A stretch of DNA of 64,000 bases from Jiella soli. Its GTDB lineage: Bacteria; Pseudomonadota; Alphaproteobacteria; Rhizobiales; Rhizobiaceae. The stretch is from contig NZ_JAJAVB010000022.1 of assembly GCF_020615385.1 (NCBI RefSeq), positions 216,735 to 280,734 of the forward strand, read 5' to 3'. The number at the start of each line of letters is the position of its first letter. Within the stretch, counting starts at the first letter, position 1. The notes beneath the pieces are model-generated. The model did no database searches. It saw only the letters and a program-made list of their open reading frames with translations, and was not told where the DNA came from. The position numbers and the translations under genes were made by a program. Positions 62,321-64,000 of this stretch are shown here, piece after piece.

Positions 62321-63486
62321 CCGCTATCTGGCTCATCGTCAACGATCGTCGCCATCAGGCCGAGGTCGAGCCGCGGACCCATCTCGCCGACTTCCTGCGC
62401 GAAGACCTCCTGCTCACCGGGACGCATCTCGGCTGCGAGCACGGTGTCTGCGGCGCCTGCACGCTGATGGTCGACGGCCGGCCGGTCCGCTCCTGCCTGA
62501 CCTTCGCCGCGACCTGCGAGGGAGCCGACGTGCGCACCATCGAGGGCTATGACGGCGACCCGCTGATGGCGAGCCTGCGCGCAGCCTTCTCCCGCCATCA
62601 TGCCCTGCAATGCGGCTATTGCACGCCGGGCATGCTGGCGACCGCCTACGACATCGTGCGCCGGCTGCCGGAGGCGGACGAGGCGCGCATCCGCGAGGAG
62701 CTTTCCGGCAATCTGTGCCGCTGCACCGGCTACGCCGGCATCGTCGCGGCGATCGCCGACGTGCTCGCCGCCCCGCCGGCGGCGGCGGTTCAGCCGATCG
62801 CGCGGCCGGCCCCGCAGCGGGACACCGACAGGGACTCGCCGACCCGCGAACGCACCCCCGCACCTCCCGAGGGCCGCCCCGCCGCACCTGCATCCCCCTC
62901 GGTCGCCATCCCCGAGCGGATCGAGGACGGCGTGACGCTGGAGCGCCGGCTGGAACTTTCCGTCGCACCGGACCGGGTCTGGACGCTGTTCCAGGATCTG
63001 CCGTCCGTGGTGCGCTGCCTGCCGGGGGCGGCGCTCGACGCGGCCAGCGAGGATCCCGCCGAGCCAGTCCGCGGCAGCTTCACGGTCGCCATCGGCCCGA
63101 TGCGCGCGACATTCGAGGGCCGCGCTCTCGTCAGCTATGACGCGGACCACCGCGCCGGCCGGGTCCGCGGCGCCGGGTCCGATCCCGTCAGCCGCTCCCG
63201 CGCCGAAGGCGAGCTACGGTTCCGCGTCGCTGATGGCAGCCATTCCGGCGCCTCGGCGGTCGTCGTCGAGATGACCTATCGCCTGAAGGGTCCGCTCGCC
63301 CAGTTCGGCCGCCCGGCGATCGTGGCGGACGTCGTCGACCGGCTGATGGCCCGCTTCGCCGACAATCTGTCGGCCTTTGCCGAAGGAGGCGAGGCCGTCC
63401 ACTCCGAGCCCGTCTCGGGCTTCGGCCTGCTCTTCGGCGCGCTGGTCGACCGGGCAAAGCACCTCTTTGCGCGGCGCCAGGGATGA
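62317..63486 (+). CDS. Molybdenum hydroxylase 2Fe-2S subunit fused to a CoxG (SRPBCC) domain
   Basis: A 389-residue fusion. Residues 1-152 are a normal small subunit: plant-type 2Fe-2S site C40, C45, C48, C60, and the second cluster C99, C102, C134, C136. A Pro/Ala/Arg-rich linker (about 153-195) leads to a CoxG-type SRPBCC domain (about 200-350, starting LERRLELSVAPDRVWTLFQD) and a short tail with a mildly hydrophobic segment. CoxG is usually a separate protein linked to membrane attachment or maturation of CO-dehydrogenase-type enzymes. The GTG start overlaps the FAD subunit stop. Confidence 0.9.
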   Translation: MTAIWLIVNDRRHQAEVEPRTHLADFLREDLLLTGTHLGCEHGVCGACTLMVDGRPVRSCLTFAATCEGADVRTIEGYDGDPLMASLRAAFSRHHALQCGYCTPGMLATAYDIVRRLPEADEARIREELSGNLCRCTGYAGIVAAIADVLAAPPAAAVQPIARPAPQRDTDRDSPTRERTPAPPEGRPAAPASPSVAIPERIEDGVTLERRLELSVAPDRVWTLFQDLPSVVRCLPGAALDAASEDPAEPVRGSFTVAIGPMRATFEGRALVSYDADHRAGRVRGAGSDPVSRSRAEGELRFRVADGSHSGASAVVVEMTYRLKGPLAQFGRPAIVADVVDRLMARFADNLSAFAEGGEAVHSEPVSGFGLLFGALVDRAKHLFARRQG

Positions 63487-63544
63487 CGGGCGGATGCCTG
63501 CGCCTTCGAGTTGCCGATCACCGCCCTTTCTGCTTTCTGGCGCC

Positions 63545-64000
63545 ATGACAACTGCCCTTCCGGACCCTGATTCCACCTCAGATCGTGACGATCCCGCCGA
63601 AGTCGGCGGCCAGGAGGCAGGGCTGGCGGCTCTGCGCGAGCGGCCCGGCTTTCTGATCCGCAGGCTGCATCAGATCCACGTCGCCCTCTTCGCCGAGGAA
63701 TGCGCCGGCGAGAACATCACCCCGGTGCAGTTCAGCATCCTCACCGCGCTGGAGGAGATGGGCGGCTGCGAGCAGACGACCCTCGCTTTGACCGTCGGGC
63801 TCGACCGGACCAACATCGCCGACGTGCTCGACCGGCTGCAGAAGCGCGGCCTGGTTCGGCGCCGCGTCGCGCCGAAGGACCGGCGGCGCAAGCTCGTGGC
63901 CCTCACCGATGTCGGCGTGGCGACACTGTCGCGCATCAAGGCGGCCGCGGCCGCGGCCCATGATCGGACGGTAAAGGCGCTGCCGCCGGAAGACCGGCAG
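63545..64000 (+). CDS. MarR-family transcriptional regulator (runs off the right edge)
   Basis: The first 152 codons of a MarR protein. An acidic N-terminal tail (1-25) is followed by the winged-helix core, with QTTLALTVGLDRTNIADVLD (recognition helix, about 78-97) and the wing VRRRVAPKDRRRKLVALTD (about 103-121). It starts 58 bases after the hydroxylase small subunit on the same strand and may sense the substrate or product of this locus. The C-terminus is missing. Confidence 0.85.
   Translation, partial: MTTALPDPDSTSDRDDPAEVGGQEAGLAALRERPGFLIRRLHQIHVALFAEECAGENITPVQFSILTALEEMGGCEQTTLALTVGLDRTNIADVLDRLQKRGLVRRRVAPKDRRRKLVALTDVGVATLSRIKAAAAAAHDRTVKALPPEDRQ

Noticed and set aside
59115-63486. 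Aerobic CO dehydrogenase (coxMSL)
   Set aside because: The large subunit lacks the Cys-containing CoxL loop; PYRGVARTG is present instead, so CO is unlikely to be the substrate.
1-64000. CRISPR arrays, tRNA or rRNA genes, insertion sequences, prophage
   Set aside because: No regularly spaced repeats, tRNA T-loop context, rRNA-like sequence, transposase or integrase motif was seen in a read-through of both strands.

Overview
The window is high-G+C DNA (about two thirds G+C by eye) from an alphaproteobacterium, most likely of the Hyphomicrobiales (Rhizobiales). The best evidence is a fused anthranilate synthase trpE(G) preceded by a Trp-Trp-Trp leader peptide, the divergent DUF1285-NUDIX-cca / MoxR-DUF58-DUF4159 arrangement, an HWE-type histidine kinase and a lanthanide-type methanol dehydrogenase (XoxF) cluster. 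Genes are dense and intact. I saw no rRNA, tRNA, CRISPR array, transposase or integrase.

1-7.9 kb is a periplasmic alcohol-oxidation island. On the minus strand lie xoxF, its cytochrome xoxG and the start of xoxJ. Divergent from them are a quinoprotein-relay metallo-beta-lactamase hydrolase and a SoxYZ-like carrier. These are followed by a small four-cysteine exported protein and a coupled MxaD-like/beta-propeller pair. 8-21.7 kb is housekeeping: nicotinamidase, an EfeO-like protein, a YcgN-family protein, a class A penicillin-binding protein with a DUF1214/DUF1254 pair, trmL, an MFS transporter, hemF, and a minus-strand operon DUF1285-nudL-cca. 21.9-28.7 kb is a tightly overlapping MoxR-DUF58-BatA/DUF4159-membrane protein operon.

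28.9-36.6 kb carries single genes: HWE kinase, GNAT, glutathionyl-hydroquinone reductase, a membrane-anchored AraC regulator divergent from an exported hydrolase, NUDIX, a metallophosphoesterase and a membrane protein. 36.7-40.5 kb is a leucine operon: a leucine-rich leader peptide, leuA, and a thiamine-diphosphate enzyme coupled to leuA by a 4-base overlap. A Tat-exported tyrosinase and a MASE1-GGDEF cyclase follow. Then come a cation efflux gene, trpE(G) with its attenuator, and a CSS/EAL phosphodiesterase.

50-64 kb is the most unusual part, an apparent catabolic locus for an unidentified nitrogen compound. A LysR regulator (with an M14 peptidase downstream) diverges from an ABC importer, two short-chain dehydrogenases, a creatininase-family amidohydrolase and a ureohydrolase. 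A separate promoter then appears to drive a three-subunit molybdenum hydroxylase whose iron-sulfur subunit is fused to a CoxG domain. A MarR regulator runs off the right edge. No creatinase of the usual fold is present. The creatininase-like protein keeps its metal ligands but lacks one conserved tryptophan of the substrate pocket, so the substrate may not be creatinine.

Two leader-peptide attenuators (leu and trp) share the same geometry: a sigma70-like -10 box ends seven bases before the leader ATG, which implies leaderless leader transcripts.
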